Counted from the stretch's first letter, positions 17,913 to 27,595 are shown. The stretch: DNA of 64,000 nt from Microbacterium sp. MF43 (GCF_012847295.1 NZ_JABBDY010000003.1:372001-436000), one strand, 5' to 3'. The notes: generated by a model not told the origin, from the letters alone. Numbers and translations: made by a program.

Positions 17913-19112
17913 ATGCTCGCGGCAGGGCCGTCGGGTGAACGGTTCGTGCTCGTCGACACGCGTGTGCTCCCGGCCGGGTGGCGCGGATGGGATGCCTCTC
18001 CCGGCGGCCACGTCCTGGCCGCGCTCGACGTGGCGCGCCGCGCCGACGGGCACGATGTGCTCCTCCCGGTGCTTCACGAGCCCCTGTCGCTGTTCCTGCG
18101 CCGGCGCGCGGACTCGGCCGTGCCTCTTCGCGTCGGGGAGGCGGTGACGATCGGGGTGAGTCTCCTGCGGGCGCGCGCCGAACTCGCGGAGCGCGCGTCG
18201 GTGACGGGGGAGTGGTGGCTCGCCGAATCCGGTCGACCTGTCTTCGCGACGGATGCCTCGCCCACTCCCTTCGCCGAGACGACGACGTCGCTCTTCGACG
18301 AGATCGCCCGCGCCGTCCCCCGGGACGATGCCTGGAACGAGGCGGTCTCGGCCGCGGGGGCGGTGCGCGTAAGCGCCTCCGACCTCGATCGTGCCGAGAT
18401 GGCGCTCTTCGCCACGGCCGTGCCGGAGCCGCTCGATCTGCGCGCCCCGGATACGGACGCGCTCGGAGGGCGGCCCGCCCGCGGCGACTCCACCGTCGAC
18501 CAGGCCGACACGCCGAGGCGCGGCATGTGGGAATCCCTCATGGCGCACGTCGACGGCGATCTGGCCGACCTCGTCTCGAAGGCGACGACCGGGCTGTGGC
18601 GCCGCTGGCGCAGCCGTGAGACCGGCCGCCGCAGGCGAGCGCCCGTCGTGGTGGCAGCATCCGCCGCCGCCGGCGTACTGGCCGTCGGCCTGCTCTGGCC
18701 GGCGGACTCAGGACCCGTCGCGACAGCCGAGGGTTTGTCGGCCTCGCCGACGCCTTCGGTCGACGGTGCGCCCGGGACGGGAGACCGCCCCCAGCCGACC
18801 CCGACGGGTCAGGCGCCCGAGGCGGAAGACCTGGAGGCGGTCACGGGGGATCTGCTGGACCGTCTCGCCGCCTGCGGCGACGACCATGCCTGCGCGGGAG
18901 CGCTCTTCCTCGGAGACCGCTCCGATGTCACAGGTATCGCCGCTCTGCCTTCCGCACACCGTGAGCTCGCCCTTCTCGACGATTTCGGAGGGGTCGCCGT
19001 GCTGCGCGTCGATGCGCAGGAGGACTCGCTGCCGCCCCAGCTCGTCGTCATCGCCGCCGTCGACGGCGAATGGCTGCTGCGCGACGTCCATGACGCCACG
19101 CAGCAGCCGTGA
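17913..19112 (+). CDS. Single-pass membrane protein with a degenerate Ser/Thr-kinase-like cytoplasmic domain
   Basis: About 399 residues. The N-terminal 190 residues follow the order of a kinase fold: GGHVLAALDVARRADGHDV would be the alphaC-beta5 region, PLSLFLRRR the hinge helix, LRVGEAVTIGVSLL helix E, and GEWWLAESGRPVFATDA the catalytic-loop to beta8-9 region. However, the beta3 Lys, HRD and DFG are missing. A linker and an Arg-rich stop-transfer stretch (WRRWRSRETGRRRR) precede one membrane helix (about 250-267) and an external domain of about 130 residues with a Cys pair (ACGDDHAC). The topology resembles PknB-type receptor kinases. The pseudokinase reading is inference. The start is uncertain: ATG 17913 has GGAGGA 12 nt upstream; GTG 17832 is in frame. 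It converges on sucB. Confidence 0.65.
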   Translation: MLAAGPSGERFVLVDTRVLPAGWRGWDASPGGHVLAALDVARRADGHDVLLPVLHEPLSLFLRRRADSAVPLRVGEAVTIGVSLLRARAELAERASVTGEWWLAESGRPVFATDASPTPFAETTTSLFDEIARAVPRDDAWNEAVSAAGAVRVSASDLDRAEMALFATAVPEPLDLRAPDTDALGGRPARGDSTVDQADTPRRGMWESLMAHVDGDLADLVSKATTGLWRRWRSRETGRRRRAPVVVAASAAAGVLAVGLLWPADSGPVATAEGLSASPTPSVDGAPGTGDRPQPTPTGQAPEAEDLEAVTGDLLDRLAACGDDHACAGALFLGDRSDVTGIAALPSAHRELALLDDFGGVAVLRVDAQEDSLPPQLVVIAAVDGEWLLRDVHDATQQP

Positions 19113-19121
19113 GTCGAACGA

Positions 19122-20921
19122 TCAGATACCGAGCTGGCCCTGGAAGTCCGCAGCCTCGAGGCGCGCCTTGACCGCTCCGAGGAACCTGGCGGCATCGGCC
19201 CCGTCGATCACCCGGTGATCGTAGGACAGCGCAAGGAAGACGTACGAGCGGACGGCGATCGCGTCCTTGCCGTCGACCGAGACCACACCCGGGCGCTTCA
19301 CGACGATGCCGGTGCCGAGGATCGCCGACTGGGGCAGGAACACGACCGGCGTGTCGAACAGCGCACCACGGGAGCCCGTGTTCGTGAGCGTGAAGGTGCC
19401 CCCGGCCAGCTCGTCGGGCTTGAGCTTGTTGTCACGCGTCCGGGCCGCAAGGTCGGCGATCTCGTGCGCGATCTGCGCCAGGTTCTTCGACGCGGCGTCG
19501 CGAAGGACCGGCGTCAGCAGGCCGCGCTCGGTGTCGACCGCGATCGACAGGTTCTCGGTCGGCGGGTAGACGATGTCGGTTCCGTCGACCGTCGAGTTGA
19601 TCACGGGGTAGGCCTGCAGGGCTTCGGCAGCAGCGAGGGCGAAGAACGGCAGGAAGGACAGCTTGTCGCCCGTCTTGCTCTGGAAGTCGCCCTTGACCGA
19701 GTCGCGGAACGCGGCGAGCTTCGTCACGTCCACCTCGACGACCGTTGTGAGCTGCGCGGTGGACTGCATCGAAGCGACAGCGCGCTCGGCGAGGACCTTG
19801 CGCAGGCGCGACATCGGCTGCGTGGTCCCGCGCAGCGGGGATACCTCGATCGGAGCGGGCGCCGCCTGCGCGGGTGCAGCGGCGGGTGCGGCAGTGGCGG
19901 CCTCGGCTGCCTTGAGCACGTCCTCTTTGCGGATGCGGCCACCGACGCCGGTGCCCTTGACCGAAGCGAGGTCCACGCCCTGCTGCTGCGCCAGGCGACG
20001 GACCAGCGGCGTGACGTACGACACGGCGTCGGAATCGTCCGCGGCAGGCGAGGCCGAGGCGGGCGCGGACGGAGCAGGCGCAGTGGCCGGAGCGGGCGCG
20101 GCAGTCGGAGCCGCCGCGGCCGGGGCCGGAGCGGGAGCCGCCGCGGCGGCCGGGGCCGGAGCGGAGGCCTCAGCGGCCGGAGCCGGGGCAGGCTCGGCGG
20201 CCGGCGCGGGCGCGGGAGCCTCAGCGGCGGGCGCAGCAGCGCCGCCCTCGCCGATCCGCGCGAGCGGTGAACCGACCGCGATGGTCTCGTCCTCCTGGAC
20301 GAGGATCTCCTGCAGCGTTCCGGCGAACGGCGAGGGGATCTCGGTGTCGACCTTGTCGGTGGAGATCTCGAGCAGCGGCTCGTCGACCGCGACGTCGTCA
20401 CCCACCTTCTTGAGCCAGCGGGTGACGGTGCCCTCGGTCACGCTCTCGCCGAGTTCGGGAAGCACCACGTCCTTGCCACCCGCGGGGGCGGCCGGCGATG
20501 CCGGTGCGGCGGCAGGCGCCTCCGCTGCGGGAGCGGGGGCCTCTGCGGCAGGGGTCTCGGCGGGAGCCGCCTGCGCGGGCGCCGCCTCAGCCGGCGCAGC
20601 CTCGGCCGGAGCGGCCTCAGCAGGGGCCGCCTCGGCCGGAGCGGCGGCGGCCTCGGGCTGCGGCGCCTCGGCTGGGGCGCTCGAGCCGTCTCCGATCTTG
20701 GCCAGCACGGCTCCGACCTCGACGGTCTCGTCTTCCTGGACCAGGATCTCCTCGATCACGCCGGAGACCGGCGAGGGGATCTCGGTGTCGACCTTGTCGG
20801 TGGAGATCTCGAGCAGACCTTCGTCGGCCTGGACCGTGTCGCCTACCTGCTTGAGCCAGCGGGTGACCGTACCCTCGGTGACGCTCTCGCCGAGAGCGGG
20901 GAGGACCACGGAAGTGCTCAT
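19122..20921 (-). CDS. sucB: 2-oxoacid dehydrogenase E2 (dihydrolipoamide acyltransferase), two lipoyl domains
   Basis: A 599-residue core subunit of the pyruvate/2-oxoglutarate dehydrogenase complexes. It has two nearly identical lipoyl domains with lipoylated Lys43 and Lys190 (both in [14 protein letters not shown]), Ala/Pro/Glu-rich swinging linkers (about 82-147 and 226-295), an E3/E1-binding domain (about 298-340) and the catalytic domain (about 365-599) with the [16 protein letters not shown] active site. Such genes are named sucB, but actinobacterial work on C. glutamicum and M. tuberculosis DlaT shows that one E2 can serve a mixed PDH/ODH complex, so it is probably also the E2p for aceE. 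ATG 20921 has a strong GAAGGAGA site. It is the last gene of pepA-lpd-sucB. Confidence 0.95.
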   Translation of the reverse strand: MSTSVVLPALGESVTEGTVTRWLKQVGDTVQADEGLLEISTDKVDTEIPSPVSGVIEEILVQEDETVEVGAVLAKIGDGSSAPAEAPQPEAAAAPAEAAPAEAAPAEAAPAEAAPAQAAPAETPAAEAPAPAAEAPAAAPASPAAPAGGKDVVLPELGESVTEGTVTRWLKKVGDDVAVDEPLLEISTDKVDTEIPSPFAGTLQEILVQEDETIAVGSPLARIGEGGAAAPAAEAPAPAPAAEPAPAPAAEASAPAPAAAAAPAPAPAAAAPTAAPAPATAPAPSAPASASPAADDSDAVSYVTPLVRRLAQQQGVDLASVKGTGVGGRIRKEDVLKAAEAATAAPAAAPAQAAPAPIEVSPLRGTTQPMSRLRKVLAERAVASMQSTAQLTTVVEVDVTKLAAFRDSVKGDFQSKTGDKLSFLPFFALAAAEALQAYPVINSTVDGTDIVYPPTENLSIAVDTERGLLTPVLRDAASKNLAQIAHEIADLAARTRDNKLKPDELAGGTFTLTNTGSRGALFDTPVVFLPQSAILGTGIVVKRPGVVSVDGKDAIAVRSYVFLALSYDHRVIDGADAARFLGAVKARLEAADFQGQLGI

Positions 20922-20982
20922 GTCGATATCTCCTTCAGAAAGAATTCCGGGACTAGCTTAGTGAAGCGCCGAGGCGCGAGCG

Positions 20983-22356
20983 TCAGAGCGCGTGGAGCGG
21001 CTTGCCCGCCAGAGCGAGGAATGCCTCGCCCAGTGCCTCGGACTGCGTCGGGTGGGCGTGGATGAAGGGTGCGATGTCTTCGGGGTGCGCCTCCCAGCCC
21101 ACGGCGAGCTGGCCCTCCGTGATGAGCTCGCCGACGCGATCGCCGATCAGGTGCACGCCGATCACCGGTCCGTCCTTCGCTCGGACGACCTTGACGATCC
21201 CCGACGTCCCGAGGATCTCGCTCTTGCCGTTCCCGGCGAGGTTGTATTCGTAGGCGACGACGGCGTCGGCGCCGTGCGCCTCGGTCGCCTGGGCCTCGGT
21301 GAGGCCCACCGAGGCCACCTCCGGGTGGCTGTACGTCACCTTGGGGATCTGCGCGTCGGGGACGACGACGGGGGAGAGCCCCGCGATCTCCTCGGCGACG
21401 AAGATGCCCTGCTGGAAGCCGCGGTGCGCGAGCTGCAGGCCCGGCACGATGTCGCCCGCCGCCCACACGTGCGGCACGCCGGTACGAAGCCGTTCGTCGG
21501 TGACGACGAATCCGCGGTCCAAGGTGACGCCCGCCTCTTCGAAGCCCAGCCCGGAGGTCGCGGGTCCCCGGCCGACCGCGACGAGCAGGTAGTCCGCCTC
21601 GAAGGTCTTGCCGTCTTCGAGCGTGACGGTGACGGAATCCGCTGTCTGCGTCACGCCCTGGAACCGCACGCCGAGAGAGGAGGCGATCCCACGGCGCCGG
21701 AACGCCCGCTCGAGTGCCTTGCTCAATGCCACGTCCTCATTCGGCACGAGGTGGTCGAGCGCCTCGACGATCGTCACCTCCACGCCGAAGGAGCGCCAGA
21801 CGCTCGCGAACTCGACGCCGATGACGCCACCGCCGAGGATGACCACGCGCGACGGGATCTCGTCGAGCTCGAGCGCGTGCTCGCTCGTGAGCACGCGGCC
21901 TCCGATCTCGAGGCCCGGGAGAGTGCGGCTGTACGAGCCGGTGGCGAGAACCACGTCCGCACCCCGATAGAGGTCGTCGCCGACGCGGACGGCCGGTCCG
22001 GATTCGAGTCGCCCCTCGCCGGCGATCACGGTGATCCCGCGCGCCTTGACCAGTCCCTCGAGACCCTTGTACTTCTTGGCGACGATGCCCTCGCGGTACG
22101 CGCGCACGCCTGCGGGGTCGACCCCGTCGAACGACGCCCGGATGCCGACAGTAGACGCGTCCCTCGCATACTCCGCGACCTCGGCGGCGTGCAGGAGCGC
22201 CTTGGTCGGGATGCAGCCGCGGTGGAGACAGGTGCCGCCCACCTTGTCCTTCTCGATCAGCGCGACGGACTTGCCCAGTTCGGCGGCTCGCAGCGCGGCA
22301 GCGTAACCACCGCTGCCCCCGCCGAGGACGACGAGATCGAAGGTGTGGTCGGTCAT
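20983..22356 (-). CDS. lpdA: Dihydrolipoyl dehydrogenase (E3)
   Basis: A 457-residue FAD/NAD flavoprotein that reoxidises dihydrolipoyl E2. The FAD-binding GGGSGGYAAALRAAELG lies near the N-terminus, followed by the redox-active disulfide in GGTCLHRGCIPTK (about 39-51). The NAD-binding glycine motif is ILGGGVIGVEFASVW, the second FAD site is VWAAGDIVPG, and the C-terminal interface carries the catalytic HAHPTQSE His-Glu pair. The start codon overlaps the stop of pepA by one base (TGATG), implying translational coupling. sucB follows after 61 nt. This gene and sucB thus deliver E3 and E2 from one transcript. Confidence 0.96.
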   Translation of the reverse strand: MTDHTFDLVVLGGGSGGYAAALRAAELGKSVALIEKDKVGGTCLHRGCIPTKALLHAAEVAEYARDASTVGIRASFDGVDPAGVRAYREGIVAKKYKGLEGLVKARGITVIAGEGRLESGPAVRVGDDLYRGADVVLATGSYSRTLPGLEIGGRVLTSEHALELDEIPSRVVILGGGVIGVEFASVWRSFGVEVTIVEALDHLVPNEDVALSKALERAFRRRGIASSLGVRFQGVTQTADSVTVTLEDGKTFEADYLLVAVGRGPATSGLGFEEAGVTLDRGFVVTDERLRTGVPHVWAAGDIVPGLQLAHRGFQQGIFVAEEIAGLSPVVVPDAQIPKVTYSHPEVASVGLTEAQATEAHGADAVVAYEYNLAGNGKSEILGTSGIVKVVRAKDGPVIGVHLIGDRVGELITEGQLAVGWEAHPEDIAPFIHAHPTQSEALGEAFLALAGKPLHAL

Positions 22357-23831
22357 CAGGACTCCTCTGTCGTGACGAATCGGATCAGGCTGCGCACGGT
22401 GGCAGCCGTCGGACCCTTGTCGGTGAACCCGTAGCCGCCGCCCTTGTTCATGCCGACTCCGGCGATGTCGAGATGGACCCACGGGATACGCGGGGCGTCG
22501 GCGTCGTCCGACGTGCGGCCGACGAAGTGTCGCAGGAAAAGGCCGGCGAAGAGCGACCCGCCCGCCGGGTCGCCGATCTTGGCGTTCTGGAGGTCGGCGA
22601 TGGGGGAATCGAGCTCGTCCACCATGTGCGCCGGAAGCGGGAGCTGCCAGGCCGGTTCCGACTCGGCGGCGGCGGCCGCGAGGTACGCGGCGACTGCATC
22701 GTCGTCGCCCATGACGCCGGTGTGGCGCGTGCCCAGCGCGATCGTGATCGCCCCCGTCAGGGTGGCGACGTCGACGATCACGTCGGGGTGCTCGCGGCTG
22801 GCTGCGACCAGACCGTCGGCCAGCACGAGACGGCCTTCGGCGTCGGTGTTCAGGACTTCGACCGTGGTGCCGTCGAGCATCCGCAGGACGTCGCCGGGGC
22901 GGGTCGCACGGCCCGAGGGCATGTTGTCGGCGATGCACAGCCAGGCGGTCACCGCGACCGGAGCCGCGACGGTGGCGACCGCGCGAAGCACGGCCAGCGC
23001 CGTGGCGGCGCCGCACATGTCGTACTTCATGCCGACCATCGATGCCGCAGGCTTGAGCGACAGTCCACCGGTGTCGAACGTGATGCCCTTGCCGACGAGG
23101 GCAACGTGCCGGGACGCGCCCTCCGGGGCGTAAGACAGGCGGACGAGCCGCGGCGGACGGTCCGAGCCCTGTCCGACGCCGAGGATGCCCCCATAGCCGC
23201 CGTCCCGGAGCGCCTCCTCATCGAGCACGTCAACCGAGACCGGGAGCCCTTCGACGGATGCCGCGGCACGGTCGGCGAAGTCGGCGGGCCCGAGCCATTC
23301 TGCCGGCGTCGAGACGAGGTCCTTCACGAGGGCGACGGCGTCGGCGGCAGCGATGACGCCCGCCAGCGCACCGGAGTCCTCCGGGTCGGTGCTGTGCACG
23401 ATCACGCGCGAGGCTCGCGCCTTCGGCGCCTCGCTCTTGTATCCGTCGAAGCGGTAGCCGCCGAGCGCCGCGCCCTCGGCGACGGCGGTCCACAGGGCGG
23501 GGTCGGCGACGGGCGCCGCCACGGCGACCGTCTCGAAGCCCGTCAGTGTTCGGACCGCGGCGCCGACGGACTCGCGGAGGGCCGCGGCATCCGCCTTCGC
23601 GCCGGTTCCGACCACCGCGAGCGGCTTGGTCGTCGACTCGGGGGCGTAGACACGCTGCAGCGCGCCCGGGCTCCCGGTGAAACCGGTGGCGAGGAGCGTC
23701 TCGCGCAGACCCGGCCAGTCGGCCAGATCGGGGGCAGCGTCGCCCTCGAGCGGGGGAAGTGCGATCAGGATCGCGTCGGCGTCGGACTCTCGGATCGGTG
23801 CATCGCTGTACGCGAGGTCGGGAAACGACAT
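22356..23831 (-). CDS. pepA: Leucyl (cytosol) aminopeptidase, M17 family
   Basis: A 491-residue metallo-aminopeptidase that removes N-terminal residues from peptides. The C-terminal catalytic domain has the di-metal motifs GKGITFDTGGLSLKPA and VLNTDAEGRLVLADGL, with KYDMCGAA in between; the N-terminal macro-like domain is less conserved, as usual. I prefer ATG 23831 over ATG 23840, because TAGGAT (23844-23839) ends 7 nt before 23831, typical of leaderless mRNAs, and the upstream ATG would lie inside that -10 element. It heads the operon with lpd and sucB. The pairing of a peptidase with E3/E2 also exists in mycobacteria (Rv2213-Rv2215 region). Confidence 0.93.
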   Translation of the reverse strand: MSFPDLAYSDAPIRESDADAILIALPPLEGDAAPDLADWPGLRETLLATGFTGSPGALQRVYAPESTTKPLAVVGTGAKADAAALRESVGAAVRTLTGFETVAVAAPVADPALWTAVAEGAALGGYRFDGYKSEAPKARASRVIVHSTDPEDSGALAGVIAAADAVALVKDLVSTPAEWLGPADFADRAAASVEGLPVSVDVLDEEALRDGGYGGILGVGQGSDRPPRLVRLSYAPEGASRHVALVGKGITFDTGGLSLKPAASMVGMKYDMCGAATALAVLRAVATVAAPVAVTAWLCIADNMPSGRATRPGDVLRMLDGTTVEVLNTDAEGRLVLADGLVAASREHPDVIVDVATLTGAITIALGTRHTGVMGDDDAVAAYLAAAAAESEPAWQLPLPAHMVDELDSPIADLQNAKIGDPAGGSLFAGLFLRHFVGRTSDDADAPRIPWVHLDIAGVGMNKGGGYGFTDKGPTAATVRSLIRFVTTEES

Positions 23832-23917
23832 GGTCTCCATCCTAGGGAGGTCGCGTGTTCGCTCTGAGCGGGAGCGGCGCGAGCCCTCCGCCCGACGGCG
23901 GCTCGTAGCATGGAGGC

Positions 23918-24841
23918 ATGCCCCTGTCCGGCCCGCTGTTCGAGCGCTCGGCCTCCGCGCCCCCGGTGCCGCGAGGTCTTCCGCTGGTGATCGCGCTCAC
24001 CGGATTCACCGACGCGGGCAGCGCGGTGAGTCGGGTCGTGGAGTATTTCCGCGACGATCTGGTACCCACACCGCTCGCGGTGTTCTCGAACGATGTGCTG
24101 CTCGACTATCGCGCACGTCGCCCCGTCATCGCGTTCGATCAGGACCATCTGACGGACTACCGACCACCACGTCTCGAGCTCTCGCTCGCGCACGACGCGC
24201 TGGGCCAGCCATTCCTCGTTCTCTCGGGGTACGAGCCGGACTTCGGATGGGACGCGTTCGCATCAGCCGTGCTGGCGTTCGTCGACGATTACTCGGTGTC
24301 GACGGTGACGTGGGTGCACGCCATTCCGATGCCCGTGCCGCACACGCGCCCGATCGGCACGACCGTGAGCGGCACCCGGCGAGAGCTGACCGAGGCGCAT
24401 TCCGTGTGGAAGCCGCAGACCCAGGTGCCCTCGACCGCGGGTCACCTCGTCGAGTACAGGCTCGCCGAGGCCGGCGTGCAGGTGGCGGGCTTCGTGCTCC
24501 TGGTGCCGCACTACCTCGGCGATACCGAGTACCCGGCCGCCGCATTGGCGGCGCTCGACAGCCTGACAGTCGCCACCGGACTCGTCTTCACCGGGGAAGA
24601 GCTGCGCGAGGAGAACCGCGAGTACCTCGCGAAGGTCGACGACCAGGTCGGTGGGAGCGACGAGCTGTCGCGCATGGTGCAGGGGCTCGAGGAGCGCTAC
24701 GACGCGTATATGGCCGGCTCCACGCTCGCCACGCCGATGATCCACACCGGGGACCTGCCCAGCGCAGACGAGCTCGCGGCCGAGCTCGAGCGCTTCCTGG
24801 CCAGCCGACCGAGCGGCGACGACGACAAGCGCGGCGCCTGA
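23918..24841 (+). CDS. PAC2 family protein (proteasome assembly chaperone-like)
   Basis: A 307-residue soluble protein of the PAC2 family, structurally related to archaeal/eukaryotic proteasome-assembly chaperones and common in Actinobacteria. It has the N-terminal ALTGFTDAGSAVSRVVEYF, the central VHAIPMPVPHTRPIG and the C-terminal NREYLAKVDDQVGGSDELS motifs. No proteasome gene is in the window and many Microbacteriaceae lack proteasomes, so the true partner is unknown. ATG 23918 is 6 nt after TAGCAT, with a GGAGG inside that gap, so leaderless and led translation both look possible. It diverges from pepA. Confidence 0.85.
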   Translation: MPLSGPLFERSASAPPVPRGLPLVIALTGFTDAGSAVSRVVEYFRDDLVPTPLAVFSNDVLLDYRARRPVIAFDQDHLTDYRPPRLELSLAHDALGQPFLVLSGYEPDFGWDAFASAVLAFVDDYSVSTVTWVHAIPMPVPHTRPIGTTVSGTRRELTEAHSVWKPQTQVPSTAGHLVEYRLAEAGVQVAGFVLLVPHYLGDTEYPAAALAALDSLTVATGLVFTGEELREENREYLAKVDDQVGGSDELSRMVQGLEERYDAYMAGSTLATPMIHTGDLPSADELAAELERFLASRPSGDDDKRGA

Positions 24842-25063
24842 GCCGGAATGCCGCACGCCCTCCCGTCGTTGCATCAGAGGACCGATGCGACGCGACAGCA
24901 CACGTGCTGGCGGCGCATCCCAAGTGTGAGATACTGGATGCTCTGACCCGTTGTCAACTGGTTCCGTGAGGTCATCTCGGCGGAACGAGGACTTGACAAG
25001 GGTCTTACTAGTGTCCGAAATCGACCGGGGGCGTCGGCACACGCATCCGGTGAAAGGCGAAAC

Positions 25064-26440
25064 GTGACCTCAGGCACGAACACCAAGGCCCGCTCGGCCG
25101 CGAAGGACACCGAGGCGGACGAGACCACGACAGCGGCGAAGGCGCCTGCCAAGAAGACGGCCGCCGCGAAGACTCCCGCCAAGAAGGCGACCCGCGCGAA
25201 GGCTGCGCCCAAGACCGCGTCGAAGAAGTCCGCCAAGGAAGACGACGAGCTGGAGGACGAGGTCGAAGAGCTCGACGAGGTCGAGCTCGACGGCGACGAC
25301 CTCGAAGACGTCGCTGACGACACCGACGACGCCGACACCGCCGCGACTCCCGCACGCCGTGGCACCAAGGCCGCCGAGACGGACGCACCCGCCGCGGCCG
25401 ATGACGAAGACGAAGAAGAGGAGAGCACCAAGCCGGCGTTCTCCGAGCCGCTGCCGACCGGCGCGATCGTCATCTCGTCGACGGATGAGGACGACATCCC
25501 CGTCTACTCGACGCAGATCACCGGTGCGACCGCCGACCCGGTCAAGGACTACCTCAAGCAGATCGGCAAGGTGCCTCTGCTGAACGCGGCCGAAGAGGTC
25601 GAGCTCGCGATGCGCATCGAGGCGGGTCTGTTCGCCGAGGAGAAGCTGTCGCACATGTCGGCGGCCGAGAAGTCGTCGCAGCTCGGTCTCGACCTGCAGT
25701 GGGTCGCCCGGGACGGCCAGCGCGCGAAGTCCCACCTGCTCGGCGCGAACCTTCGTCTGGTGGTGTCGCTCGCCAAGCGCTACACCGGACGCGGCATGCA
25801 GTTCCTCGACCTCATCCAGGAGGGCAACCTGGGCCTCATCCGTGCGGTCGAGAAGTTCGACTACACCAAGGGCTTCAAGTTCTCGACGTACGCCACCTGG
25901 TGGATCCGTCAGGCGATCACGCGTGCCATGGCCGACCAGGCCCGCACGATCCGCATCCCGGTCCACATGGTCGAGGTCATCAACAAGCTCGCGCGCGTTC
26001 AGCGTCAGATGCTGCAGGACCTGGGCCGCGAGCCCACGCCCGAGGAGCTCAGCCGCGAACTCGACATGACCCCCGAGAAGGTCATCGAGGTGCAGAAGTA
26101 CGGCCGTGAGCCGATCTCGCTGCACACGCCCCTCGGTGAAGACGGCGACAGCGAGTTCGGTGACCTCATCGAGGACACCGAGGCGGTCGTTCCTGCGGAC
26201 GCGGTCGGGTTCACGATGCTGCAGCGACAGCTGGAGTCGCTTCTCGACTCGCTTTCGGAGCGCGAGGCGGGTGTGATCCGCATGCGCTTCGGTCTCGGCG
26301 ACGGTCAGCCCAAGACTCTCGACCAGATCGGCGACACGTTCGGGGTCACGCGCGAGCGCATCCGCCAGATCGAGTCGAAGACGATGGCCAAGCTGCGTCA
26401 CCCGAGCCGCTCGCAGTCTCTGCGGGACTACCTCGAGTGA
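25064..26440 (+). CDS. sigA: Primary RNA polymerase sigma factor (SigA/RpoD)
   Basis: A 458-residue housekeeping sigma-70 factor. Residues 1-125 are a low-complexity Lys/Ala/Thr then Asp/Glu tail typical of actinobacterial SigA. Region 1.2 ([16 protein letters not shown]) is followed by region 2 with the -10 reading and melting helix ([20 protein letters not shown] and [20 protein letters not shown]), region 3, and region 4 with the -35 helix-turn-helix ([19 protein letters not shown]). GTG 25064 follows GAAAGGCG. The 222-bp upstream gap has TTGACA at 24993-24998 with a weak CGAAAT 17 bp later. The next gene overlaps by 4 nt. Confidence 0.98.
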   Translation: MTSGTNTKARSAAKDTEADETTTAAKAPAKKTAAAKTPAKKATRAKAAPKTASKKSAKEDDELEDEVEELDEVELDGDDLEDVADDTDDADTAATPARRGTKAAETDAPAAADDEDEEEESTKPAFSEPLPTGAIVISSTDEDDIPVYSTQITGATADPVKDYLKQIGKVPLLNAAEEVELAMRIEAGLFAEEKLSHMSAAEKSSQLGLDLQWVARDGQRAKSHLLGANLRLVVSLAKRYTGRGMQFLDLIQEGNLGLIRAVEKFDYTKGFKFSTYATWWIRQAITRAMADQARTIRIPVHMVEVINKLARVQRQMLQDLGREPTPEELSRELDMTPEKVIEVQKYGREPISLHTPLGEDGDSEFGDLIEDTEAVVPADAVGFTMLQRQLESLLDSLSEREAGVIRMRFGLGDGQPKTLDQIGDTFGVTRERIRQIESKTMAKLRHPSRSQSLRDYLE

Positions 26441-27132
26441 GCGAGGCGAACGCCGGCAAGGCGCTCACCGTTCAGATCGACGGCTCGTCGTACGCCCGCA
26501 TCCCGATCCGCACGCGCGTCGTGATGCCCGGTGACGATCTCGACGCGTTCATCCGCGAGTATGCGGGAGACGTGGTCCGCGACGGCGATCTGCTGTTCGT
26601 GACGGAGAAGATCGTCGCCATCACGCAGGGGCGCTCGTACCAGCTCGACGAGATCCGTCCGCGGCGGCTGGCGCGTTTCCTGTCGAAGTACGTCACTCGG
26701 ACGAGCTACGGCATCGGCCTCGGCATGCCGGAGACGATGGAGATGGCGCTGCGCGAGTGCGGGACGCTGCGCATCCTTCTCGCGGCCGCGGTCTCGGCGG
26801 TGACGAAGCTCTTCGGCCGGCGCGGCGACTTCTATCGCGTCGCCGGCTACAAGGCGCGCTCGATCGACGGACCCACGGCCCACACCATCCCGCCGTACAA
26901 CACGGCGGTCGTCCTCGGGCCGGAGAAGCCGAAGCAGGTCGCCCAGCACGTCCAGCGGCTCCTCTCGGTCACGGCGGAGGTCGCGGTGGTCGACATCAAC
27001 GACATCGGCGGGAACGTCCTCGGCTCCACGATGGATGCCGCAGGCGAGAAGCGACTCGTCGCGATTCTCAAGGACAATCCACTGGGGCAGGGGCACGAGT
27101 CCACCCCGCTGGGGATCGTTCGCGCCGTCTGA
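26437..27132 (+). CDS. Coenzyme F420-0:L-glutamate ligase family protein (CofE/FbiB N-domain-like)
   Basis: A 231-residue protein resembling the gamma-glutamyl ligases that add glutamate to the F420 side chain. Family features include [14 protein letters not shown], the motif [15 protein letters not shown], the [16 protein letters not shown] segment, and C-terminal [13 protein letters not shown], where acidic residues would bind metal/GTP. Length matches the archaeal single-domain enzyme rather than two-domain FbiB. The GTG start overlaps the sigA stop (GTGA), so it is translationally coupled to the housekeeping sigma factor. No other F420 biosynthesis gene is in the window, so use of F420 is unproven. 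A terminator follows. Confidence 0.65.
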   Translation: MSEANAGKALTVQIDGSSYARIPIRTRVVMPGDDLDAFIREYAGDVVRDGDLLFVTEKIVAITQGRSYQLDEIRPRRLARFLSKYVTRTSYGIGLGMPETMEMALRECGTLRILLAAAVSAVTKLFGRRGDFYRVAGYKARSIDGPTAHTIPPYNTAVVLGPEKPKQVAQHVQRLLSVTAEVAVVDINDIGGNVLGSTMDAAGEKRLVAILKDNPLGQGHESTPLGIVRAV

Positions 27133-27144
27133 CGCCGCACAGAC

Positions 27145-27180
27145 GAAGGGCAGGGCCTCCCAGAGGAGACCTGCCCTTTC
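27145..27180. terminator. Terminator after the sigA operon
   Basis: GAAGGGCAGG pairs with CCTGCCCTTTC, with an inner CTCC/GGAG stem, ending in CTTTC. It lies between convergent genes ending at 27132 and 27202 and can serve both. Confidence 0.7.
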
Positions 27181-27201
27181 GCGTCGTGTCGCCGGACGGC
27201 G

Positions 27202-27426
27202 TCAGACCGTCTCGGAGAGTCGCGCCGTCTCGTCGTGCCACGAGGTCGCGACAGCACGGAGCTTCTCCTCGTACTTGCGGCCGTGGTGAGCGCAGAACAG
27301 CAGTTCGCTGCCATTGACCTCAGCGGCGATGTAAGCCTGTGCGCCGCACGAATCGCAGCGGTCTGCGGCCGTGAGGCGATGCTCGAGGACGGCGCCCATC
27401 TCGGTCGGTGTCGATAGCGTGGTCAT
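27202..27426 (-). CDS. Small conserved actinobacterial protein (DUF7455-like), CxxC and CxxH motifs
   Basis: A 74-residue protein. After a short N-terminus comes LTAADRCDSCGAQAYIAA, then LLFCAHHGRKYEEKL. The CDSC and CAHH pairs look like a small zinc-binding knuckle. The family is conserved near sigA across Actinobacteria (a homologue sits in the sigA region of mycobacteria), but its role is unknown. ATG 27426 has an excellent GAGGAGG site 8 nt upstream. It converges on the sigA operon and diverges from parE. Confidence 0.8.
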   Translation of the reverse strand: MTTLSTPTEMGAVLEHRLTAADRCDSCGAQAYIAAEVNGSELLFCAHHGRKYEEKLRAVATSWHDETARLSETV

Positions 27427-27595
27427 CTCGGTGCCTCCTCGTTCAGATAGAACTCCGTTGCAGGTCATGAAATACAACCACGCCTGAGATTCGAGAATGC
27501 CCGGAATGGGTGACATTTCGCTGAGCGCGTACGGTGAGTCCGCCGGAAGCGTGTCGGCCCGGTCGCCTCGGCCACCGCGGATAGGCTTGGAGATC

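Noticed and set aside
20080-20690. Tandem short repeats in sucB resembling a repeat array or CRISPR
   Set aside because: They are in-frame Ala/Pro/Glu linker codons of the E2 protein, without uniform spacers or flanking cas genes.
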